A stretch of 64,000 nt of DNA from Camelus bactrianus (taxonomy: Eukaryota > Chordata > Mammalia > Artiodactyla > Camelidae): positions 122,911,049-122,975,048 of the forward strand of contig NC_133541.1 in assembly GCF_048773025.1 (NCBI RefSeq). The letters are read 5' to 3'. The notes under the pieces are model-generated. The model was not told where the DNA came from and did not search any database. It saw nothing but the letters and a program-made list of their open reading frames with translations. This document shows, one piece after another, positions 1 to 9,792 of this stretch. A program made the translations under genes and the position numbers. The stretch's first letter is position 1, and each line of letters opens with the position of its first letter.

Positions 1-1302
1 CAAGTCCTTCACCGTGCGGGCTGCCGGGGAAAGGCGGGGGTTGGGCTGCAAACGCAGGTAGCATCTAATGCCTCCCCATGGACAGAGGGGGTAATTAGCT
101 GACTTCCCCTTGCGAGGGAACACCTGTGACACCAGGAATCTGCGTGGAGGGCGGCCCCGAACCTCCCCCACCCAGCCAGCCGTGTTCCGGATTTCTGAGT
201 GTGGGGAGGTTCCGTCTTCTGTCTGCAGCACCCGGGATCTCCTAGGAGCCCTTCGAAAGTCTTCCCCGAGTCCCTCTCACTGCGGGCTGCCGGGGAAAGG
301 CGGGGGTTGGGCTGGAAACGCAGGTAGCATCTAGTGCCTCCCCCTGGACAGGGGAGGTAATTAGCGGACTTCCGCCTGTCAGGGAACACCTGTGACACCA
401 GGAAGCTGCGTGGAGGGCGGCCCCGAACTTCCCCCACACAGTCAGCCGTGTTCCGGAATTCTGAGTGTGGGGAGGGTCCGTCTTCTGTCTGCAGCACCCG
501 GGATCTCCTAGGAGCCTTTCTAGAGACTTCCCCGAGTCCCTCTCACTGCGGGCTGCCGGGGAAAAGCGGGGGTTGGGCTGGAAACGCAGGTAGCATCTAG
601 TGCCTCCCCCTGGACAGCGGAGGTAATTAGCGGACTTCCCCTTGCGAGGGAACACCTGTGACACCAGGAAGCTGTGTGGAGGGCGGCCATAAACCTCACC
701 CAAACAGTCACCCGTGTTCCGGAATCCTGAGTGTGGGGAGGTTCCGTCTTCTGTCTGCAGCACCCGGGATCTCCTAGGAGCACTTCGAGTGACTCCCCCG
801 AGTCCCTCCCAGTGCGGGCTGCCGAGGAAAGGCGGGGGTTGGGCTGGAAAATCAGGTAGCATCTAGTGCCTCCCCATGGACAGGGGAGGTAATTAGCGGA
901 ATTCCGCCTGCCAGGGAACACCTGTGACACCATGAAGCTGCGTGGAGGGCGGCCCCGAACCTCCCCCACACAGTCAGCCGTGTTCCGGAATTCTGAGTGT
1001 GGGGAGGTTCCGTCTTCTGTCTGCAGCACCCGGGATCTCCTAGGAGCCCTTCGAGAGTCTTCCCCGAGTCCCTCTCACTGCGGACTGCTGGGGAAAGGCG
1101 GGGGTTGGGCTGGAAACGCAGGTAGCATCTAGTGCCTCCCCCTGGACAGGGGAGGTAATTAGCGGACTTCCCCCTGCCAGGGAAAACCTGTGACACCAGG
1201 CAGCTGCGTGGAGGGTGGCCCCGATCCTCGCCCACACAGTCGGCTGTGTTCCGGAATTCTGAGTGTGGGGAGGTTCCGTCTTCGGTCTGCAGCACCCGGG
1301 AT

Positions 1303-1312
1303 CTCCTAGGAG
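1303..1312. other. CTCCTAGGAG palindrome (one per monomer)
   Basis: This is a perfect 10-base palindrome kept in most units. It supplies the TAG stop that ends nearly all minus-strand open frames in the array. Common variants replace it with CTCCAAGG or CACCTAGG. No protein is known to me to be assigned to it here. Confidence 0.8.
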
Positions 1313-1347
1313 CCTTTCGAGAGTCTTCCCCGAGTCCCTCTCACTGC

Positions 1348-1375
1348 GGGCTGCCGGGGAAAGGCGGGGGTTGGG
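1348..1375 (+). other. Putative G-quadruplex motif (one per monomer)
   Basis: Four runs of three or more G lie within 28 bases: GGG (1348-1350), GGGG (1356-1359), GGGGG (1366-1370) and GGG (1373-1375), with loops of 5, 6 and 2 bases. This satisfies the usual four-run pattern with loops of 1-7 bases. Most monomers keep all four runs. A minority lose one, for example units with GCGGTGG in place of the third run (near 3.2, 4.8, 5.3 and 20.5 kb) or with TTTGCTGG in place of the fourth (near 41.3, 44.75 and 45.8 kb). The runs are always on the + strand. Folding in the cell is inference. Confidence 0.75.
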
Positions 1376-1400
1376 CTGGAAACGCAGGTAGCATCTAGTG

Positions 1401-1421
1401 CCTCCCCCTGGACAGGGGAGG
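1401..1421. other. Conserved 7-bp hairpin (one per monomer)
   Basis: CCTCCCC (1401-1407) and GGGGAGG (1415-1421) are exact inverted repeats around a 7-base loop. The loop is CTGGACA or ATGGACA depending on monomer type, so the stem is kept while the loop varies. Units with GACATGGGAGG (for example near 18.4, 21.65 and 51.16 kb) shorten the stem by one pair. A weaker 5-bp inverted repeat, TTCCC with GGGAA, follows about 10 bases later in many units. Confidence 0.7.
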
Positions 1422-1427
1422 TAATTA
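1422..1427. other. TAATTA core (one per monomer)
   Basis: TAATTA is the only AT-only hexamer in this otherwise GC-rich unit and sits directly after the hairpin. It is kept in most copies, with rare variants such as TATTTA, TTATTA or TAATCA. TAATTA is the known core recognised by many homeodomain proteins, but a six-base match alone is weak evidence for binding. Confidence 0.5.
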
Positions 1428-1514
1428 GCGGACTTCCGCCTGCCAGGGAACACCTGTGACACCAGGAAGCTGCGTGGAGGGCGGCCCCGAACCTCCCCCA
1501 CACAGTCAGCCGTG

Positions 1515-1525
1515 TTCCGGAATTC
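1515..1525. other. TTCCGGAATTC double palindrome (one per monomer)
   Basis: TTCCGGAA (1515-1522) and GAATTC (1520-1525) are overlapping palindromes and belong to the best-kept part of the unit. They give a once-per-unit EcoRI site. Strong conservation here may mark a protein contact or may be chance. Confidence 0.7.
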
Positions 1526-4394
1526 TGAGTGTGGGGAGGTTCCGTCTTCGTTCTGCAGCACCCAGGATCTCCTAGGAGCCCTTCGAGTGTCTTCCCCGAG
1601 TCCTTCCCAGTGCGGGTAGCCGGGGAAAGGCGGGGGTTAGGCTGCAAACGCAGGTAGCATCTAGTGCCTCCCCATGTACAGGGGAGGTAATCAGCGGACT
1701 TCCCCCTGCCAGGGAAAACCTGTGACACCAGGCAGCTGCGTGGAGGGTGGCAACGATCCTCGCCCACACAGTCGGCTGTGTTCCGGAATTCTGAGTGTGG
1801 GGAGGTTCCGTCTTCGGTCTGCAGCACCCGGGAACTCCTAGGAGCCCTTCGAGAGTCTTCCTTGAGTCCCTCTCACTGCGGGCTGCCGGGGAAAGGCGGG
1901 GGTTGGGCTGGAAACGCAGGTAGCATCTAGTGCCTCCCCATGGACAGGGGAGGTAATTAGCGGACTTCCGCCTGTCAGGGAACACCTGTGACAACAGGAA
2001 GCTGCGTGGAGGGCGGCCCCGAACCTCCCCCACACAGTCAGCCGTGTTCCGGAATTCTGAGTGTCGGGAGGTTCCGTCTTCTGTCTGCAGCACCCGGGAT
2101 CTCCTAGGAGCCCTTCTAGAGACTTCCCCGAGTCCCTCTCACTGCGGGCTGCCGGGGAAAAGCGGGGGTTCGGCTGGAAACGCAGGTAGCATCAAGTGCC
2201 TCCCCCTGGACAGGGGAGGTAATTAGCGGATTTCTGCCTGCCAGGGAACACCTGTGACACCAGGAAGCTGCGTGGAGGGCGGCCCCGAACCTCCCCCACA
2301 CAGTCAGCAGTGTTCCGGAATTCTGAGTGTGGGGAGGTTCCGTCTTCGTTCTGCAGCACCCGGGATCTCCTAGGAGCCCTTCGAGAGTCTTCCCCGAGTC
2401 CCTCCCAGTGCGGGCTGCCGGGGAAAGGCGGGGGTTGGGCTGGAAACGCAGGTAGCATCTAGTGCCTCCCCATGGACAGAGGAGGTAATTAGCTGACTTC
2501 CCCTTGCGAGGGAGCACCTGTGACACCAGGAATCTGCGTGGAGGGCGGCCCCGAACCTCCCCCACCCAGTCAGCCGTGTTCCGGATTTCTGAGTGTGGGG
2601 AGGTTCCGTCTTCTGTCTGCAGCACCCGGGATCTCCTAGGAGCCCTTCGAGAGTCTTCCCCGAGTCCCTCCCAGTGCGGGCTGCCGGGGAAAGGCGGGGG
2701 TTGGGCTGGAAACGCAGGTAGCATCTAGTGCCTCCCCATGGACAGGGGAGGTAATTAGCGGACTTTCCCTTGCGAGGGAACACCTGTGACACCAGGAATC
2801 TCCGTGGAGGGCGGCCCCGAACCTCCCCCACACAGTCAGCCGTGTTCCGGAATTCTGAGTGTGGGGAGGTTCCGTCTTCTGTCTGCAGAATCCGGGATCT
2901 CCTAGGAGCCATTCGAGAGTCTTCTCCGAGTCCCTCTCACTGCGGGCTGCCTGGGAAAGGCGGGGGTTGGGCTGGAAACGCAGGTAGCATCTAGTGCCTC
3001 CCCATGGACATGGGAGGTAATTAGCGGACTTCCCCTTGCGATGGAACACCTGTGACACCAGGAAGCTGCGTGGAGGGCGGCCCTGAACCTCACCCACACA
3101 GTCACCCTTGTTCCGGAATTCTGAGTGTTGGGAGGTTCCGTCTTCTGTATGCAGCACCCGGGATCTCCTAGGAGCCCTTCTAGAGTCTTCCCCGAGTCCC
3201 TCTCACTGCGGGCTCCCGGGGAAATGCGGTGGTTGGGCTGGAAACGCAGGTAGCATCTAGTGCCTCGCCCTGGACAGGGGAGGTAATTAGCGGACTTCCG
3301 CCTACCAGGGAACACCTGTGACACCAGGAAGCTGCGTGGAGGGCGGCCCCGAACCTCCCCCACACAGTCAGCCGTGTTCCGGAATTCTGAGTGTGGGGAG
3401 GTTCCGTCTTCGTTCTGCAGCACCCGGGATCTCCTAGGCGCCCTTCGAGTGTCTTCTCCGAGTCCTTCCCAGTGCGGGCTGCCGGGGAAAGGCGGGGGTT
3501 GGGCTGCAAACGCAGGTAGCATCTAGTGCCTCCCCATGGACAGGGGAGGAAATTAGCGGACTTCCCCTTGCGAGGGAAAACCTGTGACACCAGGAAGCTG
3601 CGTGGAGGGCGGCCCCGAACCTCCCCCACACAGTCAGCCGTGTTCCGGAATTCTGAGTGTGGGGAGGTTCCGTCTTCTGTCTGCAGCACCCGGGATCTCC
3701 TAGGAGCCCTACGAGTGTCTCCCCCGAGTCCCTCCCAGTGCGGGCTGCCGGGGAAATGCGGGGGTTTGGCTGGAAACGCAGGTAGCATCTAGTGCCTCCC
3801 CATGGACAGGGGAGGTAATTAGCGGACTTCCCCTTTCGAGGGAACACCTGAGACACCAGGAAGCTGCGTGGAGGGCGACCCTAAACCTCCCCCACACAGT
3901 CACCAGAGTTCCGGAATTCTGAGTGTGGGGAGGTTCCGTCTTCTGTCTGCAGCATCCGGGATCACCTAGGAGCCGTTCGAGGGTCTTCCCCGAGTCCCTC
4001 CCACCGTGGGCTGCCTGGGAAAGGCGGGGGTTTGGCTGGAAAAGCAGGTAGCATCTAGTGCCTCCACATGGACAGGGGAGGTAATTAGCGGACTTCCCCT
4101 TGCGAGGGAACACCTGTGACACCAGGAAGCTGCGTGGAGGGCGGCCATAAACCTCACCCACACAGTCACCCGTGTTCCGGAATTCTGAGTGTGGGGAGGT
4201 TCCGTCTTCTGTCTGCAGCACCCGGGATCTCCAAGGAGCCCTTCGAGAGTCTTCCCCGAATCCCTCTCACTGCGGGCTGCCGGGGAATAGCGGGGGTTGG
4301 GCTGGAAACGCAGGTAGCATCTAGTGCCTCCCCCTGGACAGAGGAGGTAATTAGCGGAATTCCCCCTGCCAGGGAAAACCTGTGACACCAGGCA

Positions 4395-5426
4395 GCTGCG
4401 TGGAGGGCGGCCCCGAACCTCGCCCACACAGTCAGCCGTGTTCCGGAATTCTGAGTGTGGGGAGGTTCCGTCTTCTGTCTGCAGCACCCGGGATCTCCTA
4501 GGAGCCCTTCGAGTGTCTCCCCCGAGTCCCTCCCAGTGCGGGCTGCCGGGGAAAGGCGGGGGTTGGGCTGGAAACGCAGGTAGCATCTAGTGCCTCCCCA
4601 TGGACAGGGGAGGTAATTAGCGGACTTCCCCTTGCGAGGGAACACCTGTGACACCAGGAAGCTGCGTGGAGGGCGGCCCTGAACCTCACCCACACAGTCA
4701 CCCTTGTTCCGGAATTCTGAGTGTTGGGAGGTTCCGTCTTCTGTCTGCAGCACCCGGGATCTCCTAGGAGCCCTTCTAGAGTCTTCCCCGAGTCCCTCTC
4801 ACTGCGGGCTCCCGGGGAAATGCGGTGGTTTGGCTGGAAACGCAGGTAGCATCTAGTGCCTCGCCCTGGACAGGGGAGGTAATTAGCGGACTTCCGCCTG
4901 CCAGGGAAAACCTGTGACACCAGGAAGCTGCGTGGAGGGCGGCCCCGAACCTCGCCCACACAGTCAGCCGTGTTCCGGAATTCTGAGTGTGGGGAGGTTC
5001 CGTCTTCTGTCTGCAGCACCCGGGATCTCCTAGGAGCCCTTCGAGTGTCTCCCCCGAGTCCCTCCCATTGCGGGCTGCCGGGGAAAGGCGGGGGTTGGGC
5101 TGGAAACGCAGGTAGCATCTAGTGCCTCCCCATGGACAGGGGAGGTAATTAGCGGACTTCCCCTTGCGAGGGAACACCTGTGACACCAGGAAGCTGCGTG
5201 GAGGGCGGCCCTGAACCTCACCCACACAGTCACCCTTGTTCCGGAATTCTGAGTGTTGGGAGGTTCCGTCTTCTGTCTGCAGCACCCGGGATCTCCTAGG
5301 AGCCCTTCTAGAGTCTTCCCCGAGTCCCTCTCACTGCGGGCTCCCGGGGAAATGCGGTGGTTTGGCTGGAAACGCAGGTAGCATCTAGTGCCTCGCCCTG
5401 GACAGGGGAGGTAATTAGCGGACTTC
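4395..5426 (+). repeat. Two-monomer (532-bp) duplication
   Basis: About 4395-4894 and 4927-5426 match at a displacement of 532 bp (two units) with almost no differences by eye; one is CCCAGTG against CCCATTG. Both copies hold the rare variant with GAGTGTTGGG and GCGGTGGTTTGGC. A third, shorter match to the rare unit lies at about 3.06-3.3 kb. This is a small local higher-order repeat. The ends are approximate. Confidence 0.8.
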
Positions 5427-6618
5427 CCATTGCGAGGGAACACCTGAGACACCAGGAAGCTGCGTGGAGGGCGACCCTAAACCTCCCCCACACAGTCACC
5501 CGAGTTCCGGAATTCTGAGTGTGGGGAGGTTCCGTCTTCTGTCTGCAGCATCCGGGATCACCTAGGAGCCGTTCGAGGGTCTTCCCCGAGTCCCTCCCAC
5601 CGTGTGCTGCCTGGGAATGGCGGGGGTTTGGCTGGAAACGCAGGTAGCATCTAGTGCCTCCACATGGACAGGGGAGGTAATTAGCGGACTTCCCCTTGCG
5701 AGGGAACACCTGTGACACCAGGAAGCTGCGTGGAGGGCGGCCATAAACCTCACCCACACAGTCAACCGTGTTCCGGAATTCGGAGTGTGGGGAGGTTCCG
5801 TCTTCTGTCTGCAGCACCCGGGATCTCCTAGGAGCCCTTCGAAGGTCTTCCCCGAGTCCCTCCCAGTGCGGGATGTCGGGAAAAGGCGGGGGTTTGGCTG
5901 GAAACGCAGGTAGCATCTAGTGCCTCCCCATGGACAGGGGAGGTAATTAGCGGACTTCCCCTTGCAAGGGAACACCTGTGACACCAGGAAGCTGAGTGGA
6001 GTGCGGCCCTAAACCTCCCCCACACAGTCACCCGTGTTACGGAATTCTGAGTGTGGGGAGGTTCCGTCTTCTGTCTGCAGCACCCGGGATCTCCTAGGAG
6101 CCCTTCGAGGGTCTTCCCCGAGTCCCTCCCACTGCGGGCTGCCTGAGAAAGGCGGGGGTTTGGCTGGAAACGCAGGTAGCATCTAGTGCCTCCCCATGGA
6201 CAGGGGATTTAATTAGCGGACTTCCCCTTGCGAGGGAACACCTGTGACACCAGGAAGCTGCGTGGAGGGCGGCCCCGAACCTCCCCCACACAGTCAGCCG
6301 TGTTCCGGAATTCTGAGTGTGGGGAGGTTCCGTCTTCGTTCTGCAGCACCCGGGATCTCCTAGGAGCCCTTCGAGTGTCTTCCCCGAGTCCCTCCCAGTG
6401 CGGGCTGCCGGAGAAAGGCTGGGGTTGGGCTGGAAACGCAGTTAGCATCTAGTGCCTCCCCATGGATATGGGAGGTAATTAGCGGACTTCCCCCTGCCAG
6501 GGAAAACCTGTGACACAAGGCAGATGCGTGGAGGGCGGCACAGAACCTCGCCCACACAGTCAGCCGTGTTCCGGAATTCTGAGTTTGGGGAGGTTCCGTC
6601 TTCTAACTGCAGCACCCG

Positions 6619-6882
6619 GGATCTCCTAGGAGCCTTTCGAGTGTCTTCCACGAGTCCCTCCCAGTGCGGGCTGCCGGGGAATGGCGGAGGTTGGGCTGGA
6701 AACGCAGGTAGGATCTAGTGCCTCCCCATGGACAGGGAAGGTAATTAGCGGACTTCCCCTTGCGAGGGAACACCTGTGACTCCAGGAAGCTGCGTGGAGG
6801 GCGTCCCTAAACCTCACACACACTCACAGGTGTTCCGGAATTCTGAGTGTGGGGAGGTTCTGTCTTCTGTCTGCAGCACGCG
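6619..6882 (+). repeat. 264-bp subfamily monomer 1
   Basis: The unit is two bases short: CACACTCAC replaces CACACAGTCAC. It also has GACTCCAGG and GGGCGTCC, the marks of the subfamily. The following stretch to about 7.09 kb is repeated at 13.94-14.27 kb (displacement 7179). Confidence 0.85.
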
Positions 6883-7132
6883 GGATCTCCTAGGAGCCCT
6901 TCGAGAGCCTTCCCCGAGTCCCTCTCACTGCGGGCTGCCGGGGAAAAGCGGGGGTTGGGCTGGAAACGCAGGTAGCATCAAGTGCCTCCCCCAGGACAGG
7001 GGAGGTAATTAGCCGACTTCCGCCTGCCAGGGAACACCTGTGACACCAGGAAGCTGCGTGGAGGGCGGCACCGAACCTCCCCCACACAGTCAGCCGTGTT
7101 CCGGAATTCTGAGTGTGGGGAGGTTCCGTCTT

Positions 7133-9792
7133 CGTTCTGCAGCACCCGGGATCTCCTAGGAGCCCTTCGAGTGTCTTCCCCAAGTCCTTCACAGTGCGGG
7201 CTGCCGGGGAAAGGCGGGGGTTGGGCTGCAAAGGCAGGTAGCATCTAGTGCCTCCCCATGGACAGAGGAGGTAATTAGCTGACTTCCCCTTGCGAGGGAA
7301 CACCTGTGACACCAGGAATCTGCGTGGAGGGCGGCCCCGAACCTCCCCCACCCAGTCAGCCGTGTTCCGGAATTCTGAGTGTGGGGAGGTTCCGTCTTCT
7401 GTCTGCAGCACCCGGGATCTCCTAGGAGCAGTTCGAGTGTCTTCCCCGAGTCCCTCCCAGTGCGGGCTGCCGGGGAAAGGCGGGGGTTGGGCTGGAAACG
7501 CAGGTAGCATCTAGTGCCTCCCCATGGACAGGGGAGGTAATTAGCAGACTTCCCCTGGCGAGGGAACACCTGTGACTCCAGGAAGCTGCGTGGAGGGCAG
7601 CCCCGATCCTCCCGCACACAGTCAGCCGTGTTCCCAAATTCTGAGTGTGGGGAAGTTCCGTCTTCTGTCTGCAGCACCCGGGATCTCCTAGGAGCCCTTC
7701 GAGAGTCTTCCCAGAGTCCCTCCCAGTGCGGACTGCCGGGGAAAGGCGGGGGTTGGGCTGGAAACGCTGGTAGCATCTAGTGCCTCCCCAAGGACAGGGG
7801 AGGTAATTAGCGGACTTCCCCTTGCGAGGGAACACCTGAGACACCAGGAAGCTGCGTGGAGGGCGGCCCTAAACCTCACACACACAGTCACCCGTGTTCC
7901 GGAATTCTGAGTGTGGGGAGGTTCCGTCTTCTGTCTGCAGCACCAGGGATCTCCTAGGAGCCATACGAGTGTCTCCCCCGAGTCCCTCCCAGTGCGGGCT
8001 GCCGGGGAAAAGCGGGGGTTGGGCTGGAAACGCAGGTAGAATCTAGTGCCTCCCGCTAGGCAGGGGAGGTAATTAGCGGACTTCCGCCTGCCAGGGAAAA
8101 CCTGTGACACCAGGCTGCTGCGTGGAGGGTGGCCCCGATCCTCGCCCACACAGTCGGCTGTGTTCCGGAATTCTGAGTGTGGGGAGGTTCCGTCTTCGGT
8201 CTGCAGCACCCGGGATCTCCTAGGAGCCCTTCGAGAGTCTTCCCCGAGTCCCTCTCACTGCGGGCTCCCGGGGAAAGGCGGGGGTTGTGCTGGAAACGCA
8301 GGCAGCATCTAGTGCCTCCCCCTGGACAGGGGAGGTAATTAGCGGACTTCCCCCTGCCAGGGAAAACCTGTGACACAAGGCACCTGCGTGGAGGTTGGCC
8401 CCGATCCTCGCCCACACATTCGGCTGTGTTCCGGAATTCTGAGTGTGGGGAGGTTCCGTCTTCTGTCTGCAGCACCCGGGATCTCCTAGGAGCCATTCGA
8501 GTGTCTCCCCCGAGTCCCTCCCAGTGCGGGCTGCCGGGGAAAAGCAGGGGTTGGGCTGGAAACGCAGGTAGCATCTAGTGCCTCCCGCTAGGCAGGGGAG
8601 GTAATTAGCGGACTTCCGCCTGCCAGGGAAAACCTGTGACACCAGGCAGCTGCGTGGAGTGTGGCCCCGATCCTCGCACACACAGTCGGCTGTGTTCCGG
8701 AATTCTGAGTGTGGGGAGGTTCCGTCTTCGGTCTGCAGCACCCGGGATCTCCTAGGAGCCCTTCGAGAGTCTTCCCCGAGTCCCTCTCACTGCGGGCTGC
8801 CGGGGAAAGGCGGGGGTTGGGCTGGAAACGCAGGTAGCATCTAGTGCCTCCCCCTGGACAGGGGAGGTAATTAGCGGACTTCCCCCTGCCAGGGAAAACC
8901 TGTGACACCAGGCAGCTGCGTGGAGGGTGGCCCCGATCCTCGCCCACACATTCGGATGTGTTCCGGAATTCTAAGTGTGAGGAGGTTCCGTCTTCGGTCT
9001 GCAGCACCCGGGATCTCCTAGGAGCCCTTCGAGAGTTTTCCCCGAGTCCCTCCCAGTGCGGGCTGCCGGGGAAAGGCGGGGGTTGGGCTGGAAACGCAGG
9101 TAGCATCTAGTGCCTCCCCATGGACAGGGGAGGTAATTAGCGGACTTCCCCTTGCGGGGGAACACCTGTGACACCAGGAAGCTGCGTGGAGGGCGGCCCC
9201 GAACCTCCCCCACACAGTCAGACTTGTTCCAGAATTCTGAGTGTGGGGAGGTTCCGTCTTCTGTCTGCAGAACCCGGGATCTCCTAGGAGCCCTTCGAGA
9301 GACTTCCACGAGTCCCTCAGAGTACGGGCTGCCGGGGAAAGGCGGGGGTTGGGCTGGAAACGCAGGTAGCATCTAGTGCCTCCCCATGGACAGGTGAGGT
9401 AATTAGCGGACTTCCCCTTGCGAGGGAACACCTGTGACACCATGAAGCTGCGTGGAGGGCGGCCCCGAAACTCCCCGACACAGTCAGCCGTGTTCCGGAA
9501 TTCTGAGTGTGGGGAGGTTCCGTCTTCTGTCTGCAGCACCCGGGATCTCCTAGGAGCCCTTCGAGAGTCTTCCCCGAATCCCTCTCACTGTGGGCTGCCG
9601 GGGAAATGCGGGGGTTGGGCTGGAAACACAGGTAGCATCTAGTGCCTCCCCCTGGACAGGGGAGTTAATTAGCGGACTTCCCCCTGCCAGGGAAAACCTG
9701 TGACACCAGGCAGCTGCGTGGAGTGTGGCCCCGATCCTCGCCCACACAGTCGGCTGTGTTCCGGAATTCTGAGTGTGGGGAGGTTCCGTCTT
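7133..9792 (+). repeat. Ten-monomer higher-order repeat, copy 1
   Basis: This block of 2660 bp, exactly ten units, is followed directly by a second copy. Unusual marks it shares with copy 2 include TTCCCAAATTC, GGCAGCCCCGATCCTCCCG, the CTAGGCAGG units and AAACGCTGG. By eye only a few substitutions separate the copies. The left edge is placed where similarity to the second copy begins. Confidence 0.88.

Larger units (their letters stand above)
1299..1564 (+). repeat. Representative 266-bp monomer
   Basis: This copy is close to the common form and is used here as the map of the unit, counted from the GGATCT that follows the CCCGGG-type site. Order of landmarks: CTCCTAGGAG palindrome (1303-1312), four G-runs (1348-1375), GGTAGCATCTAGTGCC (1387-1402), hairpin (1401-1421), TAATTA (1422-1427), CACCTGTGACACCAGG with short CCTG/CAGG arms, the GGAGGGCGGCCCC stretch with a GGGCGG core, TTCCGGAA (1515-1522), GAATTC (1520-1525) and CTGCAG (1553-1558). 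Restriction sites kept in most units are AvrII, EcoRI, PstI and SmaI; an NcoI site in the hairpin loop region (CCATGG) is present in about half. Such sites predict a 266-bp ladder on digestion. The phase chosen is arbitrary, since nothing in the sequence marks a natural start. Confidence 0.95.
1..6618 (+). repeat. Left mosaic stretch of the array
   Basis: About 25 monomers of mixed types, with no long young duplication except the dimer at 4.4-5.4 kb. Units with the CTCACTG...CCCTGG combination and units with CCCAGTG...CATGG follow each other in no fixed order. The variant with CCCTGAACCTCACCC and GAGTGTTGGGAGG occurs near 3.1 kb and again in the dimer. There are no genes here. Confidence 0.9.

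Noticed and set aside
1314-1325. RNA polymerase III B-box, suggesting a tRNA-derived unit
   Set aside because: Only TTCGA in CCTTCGAGAGTC fits; there is no A-box at a suitable distance, no tRNA fold and no terminal T-run.
1331-1346. CENP-B box
   Set aside because: CCCCGAGTCCCT followed by CTCA or CCCA fits 7 of the 9 fixed bases of the reverse-strand box (NCCCGNNTNNNNCGAAN), but the CGAA part is not met in any unit I compared. A motif scan of all units for the full nine fixed bases would settle it.
1507-1530. ETS or STAT site in TTCCGGAA as a functional promoter element
   Set aside because: The core fits loosely, but it is a short palindrome in a repeat, with no TATA, initiator or other promoter context. 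Conservation alone is not enough.
1299-1564. 133-bp half-unit substructure
   Set aside because: Comparing the two halves of the representative unit by eye gave no shared blocks. A unit self-alignment would be the decisive check.
6815-6830. CA microsatellite in the CACACACACTCAC units
   Set aside because: Only four or five CA steps in place; it is a variant of the ordinary CCCACACAGTCA segment and not a simple-repeat tract.
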